From Lysobacteraceae bacterium PS02065 (lineage in GTDB: Bacteria; Pseudomonadota; Gammaproteobacteria; Xanthomonadales; Rhodanobacteraceae), in NCBI GenBank assembly GCA_029959555.1, contig JASCPI010000015.1, positions 39,004 to 103,003 on the forward strand: a DNA stretch of 64,000 nucleotides, written 5' to 3'. How positions within the stretch are numbered: the stretch's first letter is position 1; each line of letters starts with the position of its first letter. Of this stretch, positions 11,726-21,360 are shown piece by piece. A program made the position numbers and the translations under genes. Below the pieces are notes generated by a model, which saw only the letters and a list, made by a program, of their open reading frames with translations, was not told where the DNA came from and searched no databases.

Positions 11726-12877
11726 TTATGCCGACGCCGGCACCAGCGCGTCCTCGGCGATGAGGCGTTCGCGCTTCGCGGCAGCCCAGAACGCCGCCGG
11801 GATCGCGACCTGCATCGATTCCGCGTTCGCGGCCGACTGCGCCGCGTTGCGCGATCCGGGCACGATCGCCGACACGACTTCGGGTGCCGCCGCGAACTGC
11901 AGCGCCGCCGTGCGCAGGTCGATGCCGTGCTCGGACGCGAGCTTCGACAGCTTCTCGCGCTTCGCATCGGCATCGGCGGGCTTGGGCTGCGAGCCGTAGA
12001 GATAGCGGTCACGCCCGGCCAGGAAACCCGCGAGCAACGGCGAGCCGACGATCACCGAAATGTCGCGCTTCGCGAGCGCCGGGAACGTCGTGCGCAGCGC
12101 GTTCTCGTGGTCGATCAGCGAGTACTGGCAGGCCAGCAGGAACACGTCGGGATCGGCCACCTCGATCGCGCGCAGCGCGGGATCCGGCGTGTTCACGCCC
12201 ATCCCCCACGACTTGATGAGACCTTCGTCGCGCATCTTCGTGAGTTCGGGGAACGCACCTTTCGCCGCCTCGTCGAAATACTCGGTCCAACGTTCGCGCA
12301 TGTCCCCGTTGTCGGGCGAGAGATCGTGCACGAGCACGATGTCCAGGCGCGACACGCCGAGGCGCTGCAGGCTGTCCTCGACCGAGCGCCTCACTCCGGC
12401 GGCCGAGTAGTCGTAGCGGTAGGCGAACGGCGACGGCTCCTTCCAGTTGGTCTTCGGCGGCTGCGTCGTCGCGGTGAGCAGGCGACCGACCTTGGTCGAC
12501 AGCACGTACTCGTCACGCGGGCGCGTGTGCAGGAACTGGCCGAACCTGCGCTCGCTCAGGCCGAGGCCGTACCAGGGCGAGGTGTCGAACAGGCGCATGC
12601 CGCCCTTCCACGCCGCGTCGAGCGCGGCGTACACGTCGGCATCGGTGGCGGCAGCGAAATTGTTGCCGGCCGGCGCGCCGCCCATGCCGATGCGCGTCGA
12701 GGGACGGAAGCGACCGCCCCTGACCTGCGAAGAAGCTTCGGCGGTCGACGCCGTGCGCTTGCCCCTGGTCGGCATGACGTCGCCGATGCGTGTCGAGGCT
12801 TGTGCGAGCAGCGGAGCGCTGGCGAGGAAGGCCGAGCCTGCGGCTGCGGCGGCGAGGAAGTGGCGACGGGAGTGCAT
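11726..12877 (-). CDS. Tat-exported aldo/keto reductase
   Basis: 383 residues from the ATG at 12877, preceded by AAGGAG. The N-terminus MHSRRHFLAAAAAG carries the twin-arginine SRRxFL motif, so folded export by Tat is expected. An AKR barrel follows with the catalytic tetrad visible: Asp in RLFDTSP, Tyr in WYG, Lys in STKVGR and His in IVLVHDLS. The fold is of the L-fucose/D-threo-aldose dehydrogenase type (SERRFGQFL, VGSPLLAGFLAG, VPGSRNAAQ). The substrate is unknown, and a Tat signal is unusual because AKRs normally use cytoplasmic NADP. It could have been a cytoplasmic enzyme that gained the signal. A second AKR gene lies 387 bp upstream. Confidence 0.85.
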   Translation of the reverse strand: MHSRRHFLAAAAAGSAFLASAPLLAQASTRIGDVMPTRGKRTASTAEASSQVRGGRFRPSTRIGMGGAPAGNNFAAATDADVYAALDAAWKGGMRLFDTSPWYGLGLSERRFGQFLHTRPRDEYVLSTKVGRLLTATTQPPKTNWKEPSPFAYRYDYSAAGVRRSVEDSLQRLGVSRLDIVLVHDLSPDNGDMRERWTEYFDEAAKGAFPELTKMRDEGLIKSWGMGVNTPDPALRAIEVADPDVFLLACQYSLIDHENALRTTFPALAKRDISVIVGSPLLAGFLAGRDRYLYGSQPKPADADAKREKLSKLASEHGIDLRTAALQFAAAPEVVSAIVPGSRNAAQSAANAESMQVAIPAAFWAAAKRERLIAEDALVPASA

Positions 12878-13264
12878 GGGGTCTCCTTGCAGAGGGGGCC
12901 GACCCGTAAAGCGGACGACGAGGCGATGGCGTGCCCGCGGCACGCGCGGACGACGAGGGACGCGATGCATGACGCACCGCACCATCACCGACAACGCCTG
13001 CGCACGAGGGTTCCGCGGTGACGCTCCGTCTGATGTCTGACCGTCACCACGCTGCCGATCGACCACGGGAATCACGCACCGCGACGTCATGGCACAAGGC
13101 CATTCCGCGCTGTGGACTCACGATTCCTTCGCCAGCGAACGAACCGGTACGACCTGCCCCGAAGCATCGGCGTGATACGAAAGCGAGACGACGAAGCACG
13201 CCGCACGATGCGACACCGTGCGGCGTGCAGGCCGGGCCCGATCAGGCGCCGGCCACGACCGGCC
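12878..13264. other. 387-bp intergenic region between two aldo/keto reductase genes
   Basis: No open frame with coding character is seen. It holds the ribosome-binding site and presumed promoter of the Tat-exported reductase at its left end and a strong stem-loop at 13196-13228 near the stop of the second reductase. Confidence 0.6.
13196..13228 (-). terminator. 12-bp perfect stem-loop after the second aldo/keto reductase gene
   Basis: GCACGCCGCACG pairs perfectly with CGTGCGGCGTGC around a 9-nt loop, 36 bp past the stop at 13265. On the minus strand only a short T-containing stretch follows, so this is a probable but not textbook terminator. Confidence 0.5.
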
Positions 13265-14296
13265 TCACCACGCCGTCGGCTTGGGGTTGCGCTCGTTGAA
13301 GTCGCGCTGGTGCCAGTACGGGTAGATCGGCGTGCGCTGGCTCGCGGCGTCGAGCGCAGCGACGTGCGCGGGATCGAGGGTCCAGCCGAGTGCGCCGAGG
13401 TTCTGCCTGAGCTGGTCCTCGTTGCGCGCGCCGATCACGATGTTGGCGACGCTCGGACGCTGCAGCAGCCAGTTGAGCGCGATCTGCGGCACGCTCTTGC
13501 CGGTGTCCCTGGCGACCGCCTCGAGCGCGTCAACGACCGTGTAGAGATGCTCGTCGTCGACGATGGGTCCGCCCCGCGCACCACCGCTGCCGATGCGCCC
13601 GTTCGAGGCGGCTTCGCCACGACGGATGCGTCCGGTGAGGCGGCCCCAGCCGAGCGGGCTCCACACCATCGTGCCGAGGCCCTGGTCGAGCGCGAGCGGC
13701 ATGAGCTCCCACTCGTAGTCGCGACCGATCAGCGAGTAGTAGCCCTGATAGGCGACGTAGCGCGCGAGGCCATGGCGCTCGGAGGTCGCGAGCGCCTTCA
13801 TGACGTGCCAGCCAGAGAAGTTCGAGCAGCCGATGTAGAGGATCTTGCCGGCGCGCACGAGATCGTCGAGGGCGCCGAGCACTTCCTCGGCCGGCGTCAG
13901 TGCGTCGTAGCCGTGCAGGAAGTAGAGATCGATGTGGTCGGTACCGAGCCGGCGCAGGCTCGCTTCGACGGCCTTGACGATGTGATAGCGCGACGAGCCC
14001 TTGTCGTTCGGCCCCTTGCCGGTCGTGAAGGTGCCCTTGGTCGCGATCAGCACGTCGTCGCGACGGCCCTTCACGGCCTGGCCCAGGATCTCTTCCGAGG
14101 CACCGGACGAGTACACGTCGGCCGTGTCGAAGAAGTTGAGGCCGGCCTCGAGGCAGACATCGACGAGCCGCGTCGCTTCGGCGACATCGGTGCTGCCCCA
14201 CTTGCTGAACATGTTGCCGACGCCGCCGAACGTGCCGGTGCCGAGGCTCAGGACGGGGACCTTGAGGCCGGAGCGGCCGAGCTGTCTGTGTTCCAT
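13265..14296 (-). CDS. Cytoplasmic aldo/keto reductase, YdjG/Tas-like
   Basis: 343 residues without a signal peptide. MEHRQLGRSGLKVPVLSLGTGTFGG is a classic AKR start. The tetrad is Asp in FFDTADVY, Tyr in the same segment, Lys in IATKGTF and His in YFLHGYD. The C-terminal nucleotide-binding segment is IVIGARNEDQL. AKRs reduce aldehydes and ketones with NADPH; the substrate cannot be deduced. It is transcribed toward the Tat-exported reductase and diverges from the subtilase gene. Confidence 0.9.
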   Translation of the reverse strand: MEHRQLGRSGLKVPVLSLGTGTFGGVGNMFSKWGSTDVAEATRLVDVCLEAGLNFFDTADVYSSGASEEILGQAVKGRRDDVLIATKGTFTTGKGPNDKGSSRYHIVKAVEASLRRLGTDHIDLYFLHGYDALTPAEEVLGALDDLVRAGKILYIGCSNFSGWHVMKALATSERHGLARYVAYQGYYSLIGRDYEWELMPLALDQGLGTMVWSPLGWGRLTGRIRRGEAASNGRIGSGGARGGPIVDDEHLYTVVDALEAVARDTGKSVPQIALNWLLQRPSVANIVIGARNEDQLRQNLGALGWTLDPAHVAALDAASQRTPIYPYWHQRDFNERNPKPTAW

Positions 14297-14571
14297 GAAA
14301 AATCCTTGATGTGGCCAGGGGTGACGAGGAATGCAGAGACTGCGGAAACGCGTGCCGTCCCGACGTGGTCACGACCCGGCGACGCATCAAGGGATGTGCG
14401 GCGCGATGCCCTCCGCCGAGCGCTCGTGGAAGCCGTGGGCCACAAGCGTGACACGCGTCAATGCCTCCGGATGTGCGTCTTGGAGCCCCGCCGGACGCAT
14501 GCTAGCGTCGGCGCGCGTCGCATGACGGGCCGCGTCCGCGGCCGTCCACACCACTCCGGGGATCCATCCTG

Positions 14572-17500
14572 ATGCGCAGAATGTCGTTGCTGGCCGCGGC
14601 TGTCGCGGCCTCGTTGTCGTTCGCCCATGCCGCCGAGATCGAGAAGATCGTGCTCCCGGCCGGCGTGCAGGCGCCCGCCGGTTACGAGCGGGTCGCCGAT
14701 TACGGTTCGTACGCCCTCTATCGCGGCAATCCCGCGGCGATGCCGCGCGGCGTCACGGGCGTCTACGCGCTGACCGAAGCCGACGTGCTGCAGTTCGATC
14801 GCCTGCGCCTGGACACGCAGCAGTCGACGATCGAAGCGCCGCGCGGCTTCTCGCTCGCCGCGCCGACCGGCAAGGCGCTGCAGATCGTGCAGTTCGTCGG
14901 TCCGCTCAAACCCGAATGGCTCGACGCCGTGCGCGCCACGGGTGCCGTGCCGGTGCACTACATCGAGAGCAACGGCTACCTCGTGTGGGCCGATACGCCG
15001 GCGCGCGACGCGCTCGGCCGCATGGCCGATGCGAAGTCCGTGCTGCAGTTCAGTCAGCCGCTGCCGTCGTTCGTGAAGCTCGGTGATTCGCTGTTCGAGC
15101 GCCTGCAGCGCTCCGAATCCGGTTCCACGCGCGTGCCGGTGACGATCCAGATCGTGCGCCACGCCGACACCGAGGCGACCAAGAAGCGCCTCGAGGAAAT
15201 CGGCATCACGCCCATCGCCGACTGGACGCCCGTGCTCGGCTACGAGAATGCGCGCTACAGCGCCACGCTCGACCAGGTGCGCCGCATCGTCGAGGTCGGC
15301 GACGTGTTCTGGGTCGGCGAGGTGCATCCGCGCACGCGCAACGACGAAGTGCAGGCGCAGATCATCCGCGGCTACTTCAACGCCAACCAGAGTGGTCCGC
15401 AGGGCGAAGGCTACCTGCCCTGGCTCGACGCGCTCGGCTTCCCGAACACCGCGGCGAGCTACCCGGTCGTCGACATCACCGACGACGGCATCGGCAACCG
15501 CACGACCGAAACCGGCGACCCCACGCTGCACACGCTCGGCGTCGCCGGCAGTCCTTCGCGTGTCGTGTTCAACCAGACCTGCGGCTCCGCGTCGTCCAAC
15601 GGCACCGTCGAGGGCCACGGCCACATCAACGCGAACATCGCGATGGGCTACGACCTGCGCGTCAATGCGACCACGCCGGGTGCCCGCTTCCCGAACGAGT
15701 ACCAGCGCGGCCTCGGCATGAACCCGTACGGCCGCGTCGCGGGCACGCGCATCTTCAACTCCGCCGGCAGCTTCGACCAGAGCGCGTGCGGCAACAGCGA
15801 TACCGGCGTGATCCGCGCGAGCTACGCGGCCGGTGCGCGCATCTCCTCGAACTCGTGGGGTTGCAGCGGTTGCGCGTCGCAGTACGACGACGGCTCGCAG
15901 GCCTACGATGCCGGCACGCGCGACGCCGATGCGCAGACCGCAGGCAACCAGCAGCTCATCACGATCTTCGCCGCCGGCAACAGCGGTTCCGGCGCCGGCA
16001 CGGTCGGCACGCCCGGCAACGGCAAGAACATGCTCACGGTCGGCGCCTCGGAGAACCAGCGCCCCGTCGACGAGAACGGCAACTGGACCGACGGCTGCCA
16101 GGTCGGCCCCACCGGTGCCGACAATGCGATGGACGTGATCGGCTTCTCGTCGCGCGGTCCGTCGCCGGGCCAGCGCGTCAAGCCCGAGGTCATCGCACCC
16201 GGCACGCACATCACCGGCACGCGCGCCAACCCGACCGCGGGCACCTCGACCTGCGACGCGGCGCGACCGCTCAACAACGCCACCTACGCCGCCTCGTCGG
16301 GTACCAGCCATTCGACGCCGGCGGTGTCGGGCGTGGCGTCGCTCGCGTACTGGTGGATCGCCAACGGCCGCGGCGGCCTCGCGTACGACGGTGGCACGCC
16401 GGCAACGCCCTCGCCCGCCCTCATGAAGGCCTGGATGACGGCGCACCCGACCTACCTGACCGGCGTCAGCGCGAACGACACGCTGCCGAGCAACGTGCAG
16501 GGCTACGGCATGCCGAACCTCGAGGACATGTTCTCGGAGACGCCGAAGTTCGTGCTCGACCAGACCCGCGTGTTCGCGCAGAGCGGTGAGGTCTACACGT
16601 TCGAGGGTGCGATCGCCGACCCGACCAAGCCGCTGCGCATCACGCTCGCCTATACGGATGCACCGGGCGCGATCGGCACGAGCCCGCAGGTCAACAACCT
16701 CGATCTCGAGGTCGACGTCGCCGGCGCCACCTACCTCGGCAACCGCTTCACGGGACGCTGGAGCGCCACCGGCGGCACGCCGGACACGCGCAACAACTAC
16801 GAGGCCGTGTTCCTGCCCGCCGGCACCGGCGACTCGATCACGATCCGCGTGAAGGCGTTCAACATCGCCGGCGACGGCGTGCCCGGCAATGCCGACACGA
16901 CCGACCAGGACTTCGCGCTCGTCTGCAACAACTGCGCGCAGACGCCGTCGTTCTCGATGCAGGTCGAGCCGCCGGCGAGCGTCGCGGTGTGTTCGTCGAC
17001 GACCTCGTCGGTGCCGTACGCGCTGCAGTTCGGATCGATCCTCGGCTTCGCGACGCCGGTGACGCTGTCGGCCAGCGGGAATCCCGTCGGCACCACGACG
17101 ACCTTCAGCACGAACCCGGTCAGCCTGCCCGGCAGCAGCACGTTCACGCTCGGCAATCTCGCCGCGGCGCCTGCCGGTACGCACACGGTGTCGATCACCG
17201 GCACGGCCGGCACCGAGACGAAGACGCGTGACGTCGGCGTGACCGTGTTCAACGCCAACCCCGCGGCCTTCACGCTGACGTCGCCGTCCAACGGTGCCAG
17301 CAGCGTCGCGCTGAGCCCGGTGCTGTCGTGGGCCGCGGCCACGCAGGCCGCGCAGTACACGGTCGAGATCGCCACCGATGCCGCGTTCGCGAACATCGTC
17401 TACACGGGCACGAGCACGACCACCACGCACACGGTCGGCACGGCATTGACGAGCTCGCTGCAGTACTACTGGCGCGTCAGGGCCACCAACAGCTGTGGCC

Positions 17501-18174
17501 AGACGACGTCGAGCGCGGTGTACTCGTTCACGACGTTGCCGCTGCCGGGCGACTGCCCGCTCGGCACGACGCCGAACGCGGTCTACACGACCGATTTCGA
17601 GGGCGACAACTCGGGCTGGACGAGCACGGCGGGTGAAGGCACCGCGCTGTGGGCGATCAGCGGCACGCGCACGCACAGCGGCACCAAGGCCTTCCTGGGC
17701 CAGGACGTCACCGTGCGTTCCGACCAGCGCCTCGTGTCGCCGGCGATCGCGCTGCCGTCGGGCCAGCTGCCGATGAACCTTCTGTTCTGGAACCACCAGA
17801 CGCTCGAGGATCGCACCGGTGGTTGCTACGACGGTGCCCTGCTCGAGGTCAGCAGCAACGACGGTTCGACGTGGACCCAGGTACCCGCCTCGCAGCTTCT
17901 GGTCGGCCCCTACCAGGGTCCGATCGGTGCGAACAGCCCGATCACCGGCCTGCAGGCCTGGTGCGGCGATCCGCAGGACTGGACGCGCTACGTGGTCGAC
18001 CTCGCGAGCTACGCGGGCCAGACCGTGCGCTTCCGCTGGCGCCTCGGTACGGACACCTCGGTCGGCCGCGTGCCGGACGGGTTCTACCTCGACGACGTCA
18101 GCGTGCAGACCTGCACGGCGGCGCCGACGCAGGACCTCATCTTCGCGAACGGCTTCGAAACGCCGACACCGTAA
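14572..18174 (+). CDS. Secreted subtilisin-like serine protease with fn3 module and C-terminal GFE tag
   Basis: 1200 residues. Signal peptide MRRMSLLAAAVAASLSFAHA, then a propeptide-like region to about residue 270. The S8 catalytic set is visible: Asp301 in VVDITDDG, His349 in GHGHINANIAMG and Ser579 in SSGTSHSTPAVSG, with the oxyanion Asn in FAAGNSGSG. A galactose-binding-like P domain (about 660-780), an Ig-like stretch and an fn3 domain (TLTSPSNGASSVALSPVLSW to YSFTTLP) follow. A lectin/MAM-like domain ends in FYLDDVSVQT. The protein terminates DLIFANGFETPTP. Such proteases degrade extracellular protein. The gene stands alone and is followed by a strong bidirectional terminator. Confidence 0.93.
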   Translation: MRRMSLLAAAVAASLSFAHAAEIEKIVLPAGVQAPAGYERVADYGSYALYRGNPAAMPRGVTGVYALTEADVLQFDRLRLDTQQSTIEAPRGFSLAAPTGKALQIVQFVGPLKPEWLDAVRATGAVPVHYIESNGYLVWADTPARDALGRMADAKSVLQFSQPLPSFVKLGDSLFERLQRSESGSTRVPVTIQIVRHADTEATKKRLEEIGITPIADWTPVLGYENARYSATLDQVRRIVEVGDVFWVGEVHPRTRNDEVQAQIIRGYFNANQSGPQGEGYLPWLDALGFPNTAASYPVVDITDDGIGNRTTETGDPTLHTLGVAGSPSRVVFNQTCGSASSNGTVEGHGHINANIAMGYDLRVNATTPGARFPNEYQRGLGMNPYGRVAGTRIFNSAGSFDQSACGNSDTGVIRASYAAGARISSNSWGCSGCASQYDDGSQAYDAGTRDADAQTAGNQQLITIFAAGNSGSGAGTVGTPGNGKNMLTVGASENQRPVDENGNWTDGCQVGPTGADNAMDVIGFSSRGPSPGQRVKPEVIAPGTHITGTRANPTAGTSTCDAARPLNNATYAASSGTSHSTPAVSGVASLAYWWIANGRGGLAYDGGTPATPSPALMKAWMTAHPTYLTGVSANDTLPSNVQGYGMPNLEDMFSETPKFVLDQTRVFAQSGEVYTFEGAIADPTKPLRITLAYTDAPGAIGTSPQVNNLDLEVDVAGATYLGNRFTGRWSATGGTPDTRNNYEAVFLPAGTGDSITIRVKAFNIAGDGVPGNADTTDQDFALVCNNCAQTPSFSMQVEPPASVAVCSSTTSSVPYALQFGSILGFATPVTLSASGNPVGTTTTFSTNPVSLPGSSTFTLGNLAAAPAGTHTVSITGTAGTETKTRDVGVTVFNANPAAFTLTSPSNGASSVALSPVLSWAAATQAAQYTVEIATDAAFANIVYTGTSTTTTHTVGTALTSSLQYYWRVRATNSCGQTTSSAVYSFTTLPLPGDCPLGTTPNAVYTTDFEGDNSGWTSTAGEGTALWAISGTRTHSGTKAFLGQDVTVRSDQRLVSPAIALPSGQLPMNLLFWNHQTLEDRTGGCYDGALLEVSSNDGSTWTQVPASQLLVGPYQGPIGANSPITGLQAWCGDPQDWTRYVVDLASYAGQTVRFRWRLGTDTSVGRVPDGFYLDDVSVQTCTAAPTQDLIFANGFETPTP

Positions 18175-18226
18175 GAGCGCGTGACCGTGCCGCCGGATGT
18201 CGCGGCGGCACGGCGTACGTCCCACG

Positions 18227-18254
18227 AAAAAGGCCCGCTCGCGCGGGCCTTTTT
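18227..18254. terminator. Bidirectional intrinsic terminator
   Basis: GGCCCGC and GCGGGCC pair around a TCGC loop, flanked by an A run on the left and a T run on the right, so it works in both directions. It lies between the stop of the plus-strand subtilase and the stop of the minus-strand hydrolase. Confidence 0.92.
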
Positions 18255-18273
18255 CTTATGTACGACAGGACGA

Positions 18274-19188
18274 TCAGGCTCGGGCCGGTGACGTGCCCAA
18301 CGTTCGCGCGAACACCGCGAGCATGCGTTTCCACGCCTCGGCGGCGGCCGCTTCGTCGTAGCGCGGTGTGGTGTCGTTGTTGAAACCGTGCTGCGTGCCG
18401 GCCGGCTGGTACAGCGCGTGCTTCACGCCGGCTTTCCCGAGGGCTTCCTTGTACGGAGGCCACGTCGCGTTGACGCGCTCGTCCTCGGCCGCGAGCACGA
18501 CGAGCAGCTCGGCCTTGATCGCGGGCACGTCCTCGAGTGCAGGCGCGACGCCGTAGAACGGCACCGCGGCGCCGAGATCGGGGATCCGCGTCGCGAGCAG
18601 GTTCGCGATCGCGCCACCGTAGCAGAAGCCGACCACACCGACCTTGCCGTTGCCGCCTTCGATGCCTTTCAGCAGCGCCGCCGCGGCGACGAAATCCTCG
18701 CGCGTCTTCGGCTGGTCGAGTTTGCCGAACAGCGTGCGCGCATCGTCCTCGTTGCCGGGGTAACCGCCAAGCGTGAACAGTGCATCAGGGGCGAACGCGA
18801 GATAGCCCTCGAGCGCGACGCGCCGCGTGACGTCCTCGATGTGCGGATTGAGGCCGCGGTTCTCGTGCACGACGAGCACGGTCGGCAGTGGCCCTTTCGC
18901 TCCGGCGGGACGCGCGAGGTAACCGCTGGCCTTGCCGTTGCCCTTGGGCGAATCGAACGCGAGCGTACGCGTGACGAGGCGCGCATCGTCGGGCGTGATC
19001 TTCTGCGCCTCGGCGAACTGCGGGCTCAGTGCGGCGAGCAGTGCCGCCGCCGTCGTGCCACCGATCGCGAAGCGCGCCGCACCGGCGAGGAAACCGCGGC
19101 GATCGATCGCGCCATGCACGTACTGGTCGAACAGGCGCATGACTTCGGGGTCGAAGTCCTTGGCCGTGCGGCGTGGGGTGTCGGTCAT
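18274..19188 (-). CDS. Dienelactone hydrolase family protein with Tat-like N-terminus
   Basis: 304 residues. About 45 residues precede a twin-arginine-like DRRGFLAGAARFAIGG followed by a hydrophobic stretch to QFAEA (about residue 61), suggesting export. The alpha/beta-hydrolase domain has the family nucleophile Cys in VGFCYGGAIANLLATR and the terminal His in GTQHGFNND; the acid is expected in the LAAEDERV segment. Dienelactone hydrolases open cyclic lactones, but exported members are often broad esterases. DLH is the best family name; the substrate is unknown. Terminates at the shared hairpin with the subtilase gene. Confidence 0.88.
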   Translation of the reverse strand: MTDTPRRTAKDFDPEVMRLFDQYVHGAIDRRGFLAGAARFAIGGTTAAALLAALSPQFAEAQKITPDDARLVTRTLAFDSPKGNGKASGYLARPAGAKGPLPTVLVVHENRGLNPHIEDVTRRVALEGYLAFAPDALFTLGGYPGNEDDARTLFGKLDQPKTREDFVAAAALLKGIEGGNGKVGVVGFCYGGAIANLLATRIPDLGAAVPFYGVAPALEDVPAIKAELLVVLAAEDERVNATWPPYKEALGKAGVKHALYQPAGTQHGFNNDTTPRYDEAAAAEAWKRMLAVFARTLGTSPARA

Positions 19189-19300
19189 GGGCGTGCCTCC
19201 GCGGAACGTGACGATGGGAGGTCGAGCATAGCGCCCGCCCGCAGGCCGCGTGTTGCGGAGTCGTGTCCGAAGCAGCGTTCGAAGCCTGGGGTCTGACGCT

Positions 19301-19376
19301 GGGGGTCAGGTTCCTTTTTCCTTGCTGTTGCGCCCCTGAAGTGACGCACCGCTCGGGAACAATGAACCTGACCCCC
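19301..19376. repeat. REP-like palindromic element, copy B
   Basis: Two 21-nt arms (19301-19321 and 19356-19376) pair at 19 of 21 positions around a 34-nt loop. The left arm begins GGGGGTCAGGTTC and the right arm contains AATGAACCTGACCCC, the same 15-mer as copy A. It occupies the intergenic space between the dienelactone hydrolase gene start and the ABC transporter gene stop. Confidence 0.72.
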
Positions 19377-19402
19377 TGTCTGCCCGCATGTCGTGGCGCG
19401 CG

Positions 19403-21235
19403 TCAGCCCTCGGCAGAGACGAAACCACCGGTCTGGCGCGCCCACAGGCGTGCGTAGAGACCGCCCTGCGCGACGAGTTCGGCGTGCGAGCCGCTCTCGA
19501 CGATCGCGCCGTGCTCCATGCCGACGAGGCGGTCCATGCGCGCGATCGTCGAGAGGCGATGCGCGATCGCGATGACGGTCTTGCCGGCCATGAGCTCGTC
19601 GAGGCTCTCCTGGATCGCGGCCTCGACTTCGGAATCGAGCGCCGACGTCGCCTCGTCGAGCACGAGGATCGGGGCGTCCTTGAGCAGCACGCGCGCGATC
19701 GCGATGCGCTGGCGCTGCCCGCCCGAGAGCTTCACGCCGCGCTCGCCGACGTGGGCGTCGTAGCCGCGACGGCCTTCGCCATCGATCAGGCCTTCGATGA
19801 AGGTGTCCGCGCGCGCCTTGCGCACGGCGGCGTGGAGCTGCTCCTCGGTCGCGTCGGGACGCCCGTACAGCAGGTTCTCGCGGATCGAGCGGTGCAGCAG
19901 CGAGGTGTCCTGCGTGACCACGCCGATCTGCCCGCGCAGGCTCTCCTGCGTGGCGAGCGCGATGTCCTGGCCATCCACGAGGATGCGTCCGGCCTCGAGG
20001 TCGTAGAGCCGCAGCAGCACGTTGACGAGGGTCGACTTGCCCGCGCCGGACGGGCCGACGAGACCGATCTTCTCGCCCGCGCGCACGTGCAGGTCGAGCC
20101 CTTCGATGACGCCGCCACGCTTGCCGTAATGGAAGTGGATGCCTTCGAAGCGCACGTCGCCGTGCGTCACGACCAGAGGCTTCGCATCGTCGCGGTCCTG
20201 CACCGACGCCGGCTGCGCGATCGACTCGATGCCGTCCTCGACGGTGCCGATGTCCTCGAAGATGCCGTTGACGGTCCACATGATCCAGCCGGACATGTTG
20301 TGGATGCGGATGACCAGGCCGGTCGCGAGCGTGATCGCGCCGACCGTGACCTCGCCACGGCTCCACAGCCACAGCGCGAGTCCGCAGGTGCCGACGATCA
20401 GGAAGCCGTTGAGGAACGCGATCGCGGTGTCCATCGCGGTGGTGACGCGGGTCTGGCCCCGGTGCTTCACGACCAGTTCCTCGATCGCGTCGCGCACGTA
20501 GGCCTGCTCGCGCCCGCCGTGCGAGAACAGCTTGAGCGTCGAGATGTTGGTGTAGCCGTCGACGATGCGACCCATCGCGGCCGAACGCGCATCCGAGGCG
20601 GCCCAGGCTTTCTCCTTCATGCGCGGCACGAAGTACGCCATGAGCCCGACGTAGCCGACCAGCCAGACCGACAGCGGCAGCATGAGCCACGGATCGGCCT
20701 GCGCGAACAGCCACAGCGCACTCCCCGTGTAGACGAGGATGTACCAGATCGCATCGACCATGTGCACGGCCGACTCGCGCAGCGAAGTGCCGGTCTGCAT
20801 GACGCGGTTGGCGATGCGGCCGGCGAAGTCGTTCTGGAAGAATGACAGGCTCTGCCGCACCACGTAGCTGTGCGTGAGCCAGCGCGTGCGGTTGCTCAGG
20901 CCCGGCACGATCGCCTGGTTCACGAACAGGTTGTGCAGCAGCACGAGCAGCGGTCGCGCGATCAGCGTTATGCCGGCCATCCACAGCAGCACGTCGGCAT
21001 GGCGGTGGAAGAAGTCGGCATCGGGCTTCTCGCTGACGAGGTCGACGATGCGCGCGAGGTAGCTGAACATCGCGACCTCCACCAGCGCGAGCAGCAGGCC
21101 GGCCACGACCGTGCCGGCCAGCAACAGCCGGATCGGTGCGAGGTAATGCACGTAGAAGCGCCACAGCGAGCGCGGCGGCATCGCGCGTTCCGTCGGCGGG
21201 AACACGTCGATGAGCGATTCGAACCAGCGGAACAT
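19403..21235 (-). CDS. ABC exporter half-transporter (MsbA/multidrug-like)
   Basis: 610 residues from the ATG at 21235; the frame extends to 21319 but the extra sequence has no family match. A six-helix type I exporter membrane domain occupies about residues 30-310. The nucleotide-binding domain shows Walker A GPSGAGKST, signature LSGGQRQR, Walker B ILVLDEATSALD and the switch His in IAHRLST. Membrane and ATPase domains in one chain imply a homodimer. MsbA-like lipid export, multidrug or peptide export are all possible. It is monocistronic: copy B of the palindromic repeat follows it and it diverges from the methyltransferase gene. Confidence 0.93.
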   Translation of the reverse strand: MFRWFESLIDVFPPTERAMPPRSLWRFYVHYLAPIRLLLAGTVVAGLLLALVEVAMFSYLARIVDLVSEKPDADFFHRHADVLLWMAGITLIARPLLVLLHNLFVNQAIVPGLSNRTRWLTHSYVVRQSLSFFQNDFAGRIANRVMQTGTSLRESAVHMVDAIWYILVYTGSALWLFAQADPWLMLPLSVWLVGYVGLMAYFVPRMKEKAWAASDARSAAMGRIVDGYTNISTLKLFSHGGREQAYVRDAIEELVVKHRGQTRVTTAMDTAIAFLNGFLIVGTCGLALWLWSRGEVTVGAITLATGLVIRIHNMSGWIMWTVNGIFEDIGTVEDGIESIAQPASVQDRDDAKPLVVTHGDVRFEGIHFHYGKRGGVIEGLDLHVRAGEKIGLVGPSGAGKSTLVNVLLRLYDLEAGRILVDGQDIALATQESLRGQIGVVTQDTSLLHRSIRENLLYGRPDATEEQLHAAVRKARADTFIEGLIDGEGRRGYDAHVGERGVKLSGGQRQRIAIARVLLKDAPILVLDEATSALDSEVEAAIQESLDELMAGKTVIAIAHRLSTIARMDRLVGMEHGAIVESGSHAELVAQGGLYARLWARQTGGFVSAEG

Positions 21236-21360
21236 GGGCGACACCCGATACGGCAGCCCGCCATTATCCCACCGTCGGCCCGTCTCACGCCAAGCCGCGG
21301 CATCATGGTCCGGATCCACCTGCGCTACGATGCGCGCCCTTCCGAACCGCGAGCACGACC

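Noticed and set aside
14458..18225. A 1255-codon minus-strand open frame opposite the subtilase gene
   Set aside because: The subtilase on the other strand has full catalytic motifs and a signal peptide; the antisense frame has only Arg/Val-rich filler.
19388..20845. A 485-codon plus-strand frame opposite the ABC exporter gene
   Set aside because: The exporter reads Walker A, signature and Walker B on the minus strand; this frame is its shadow.
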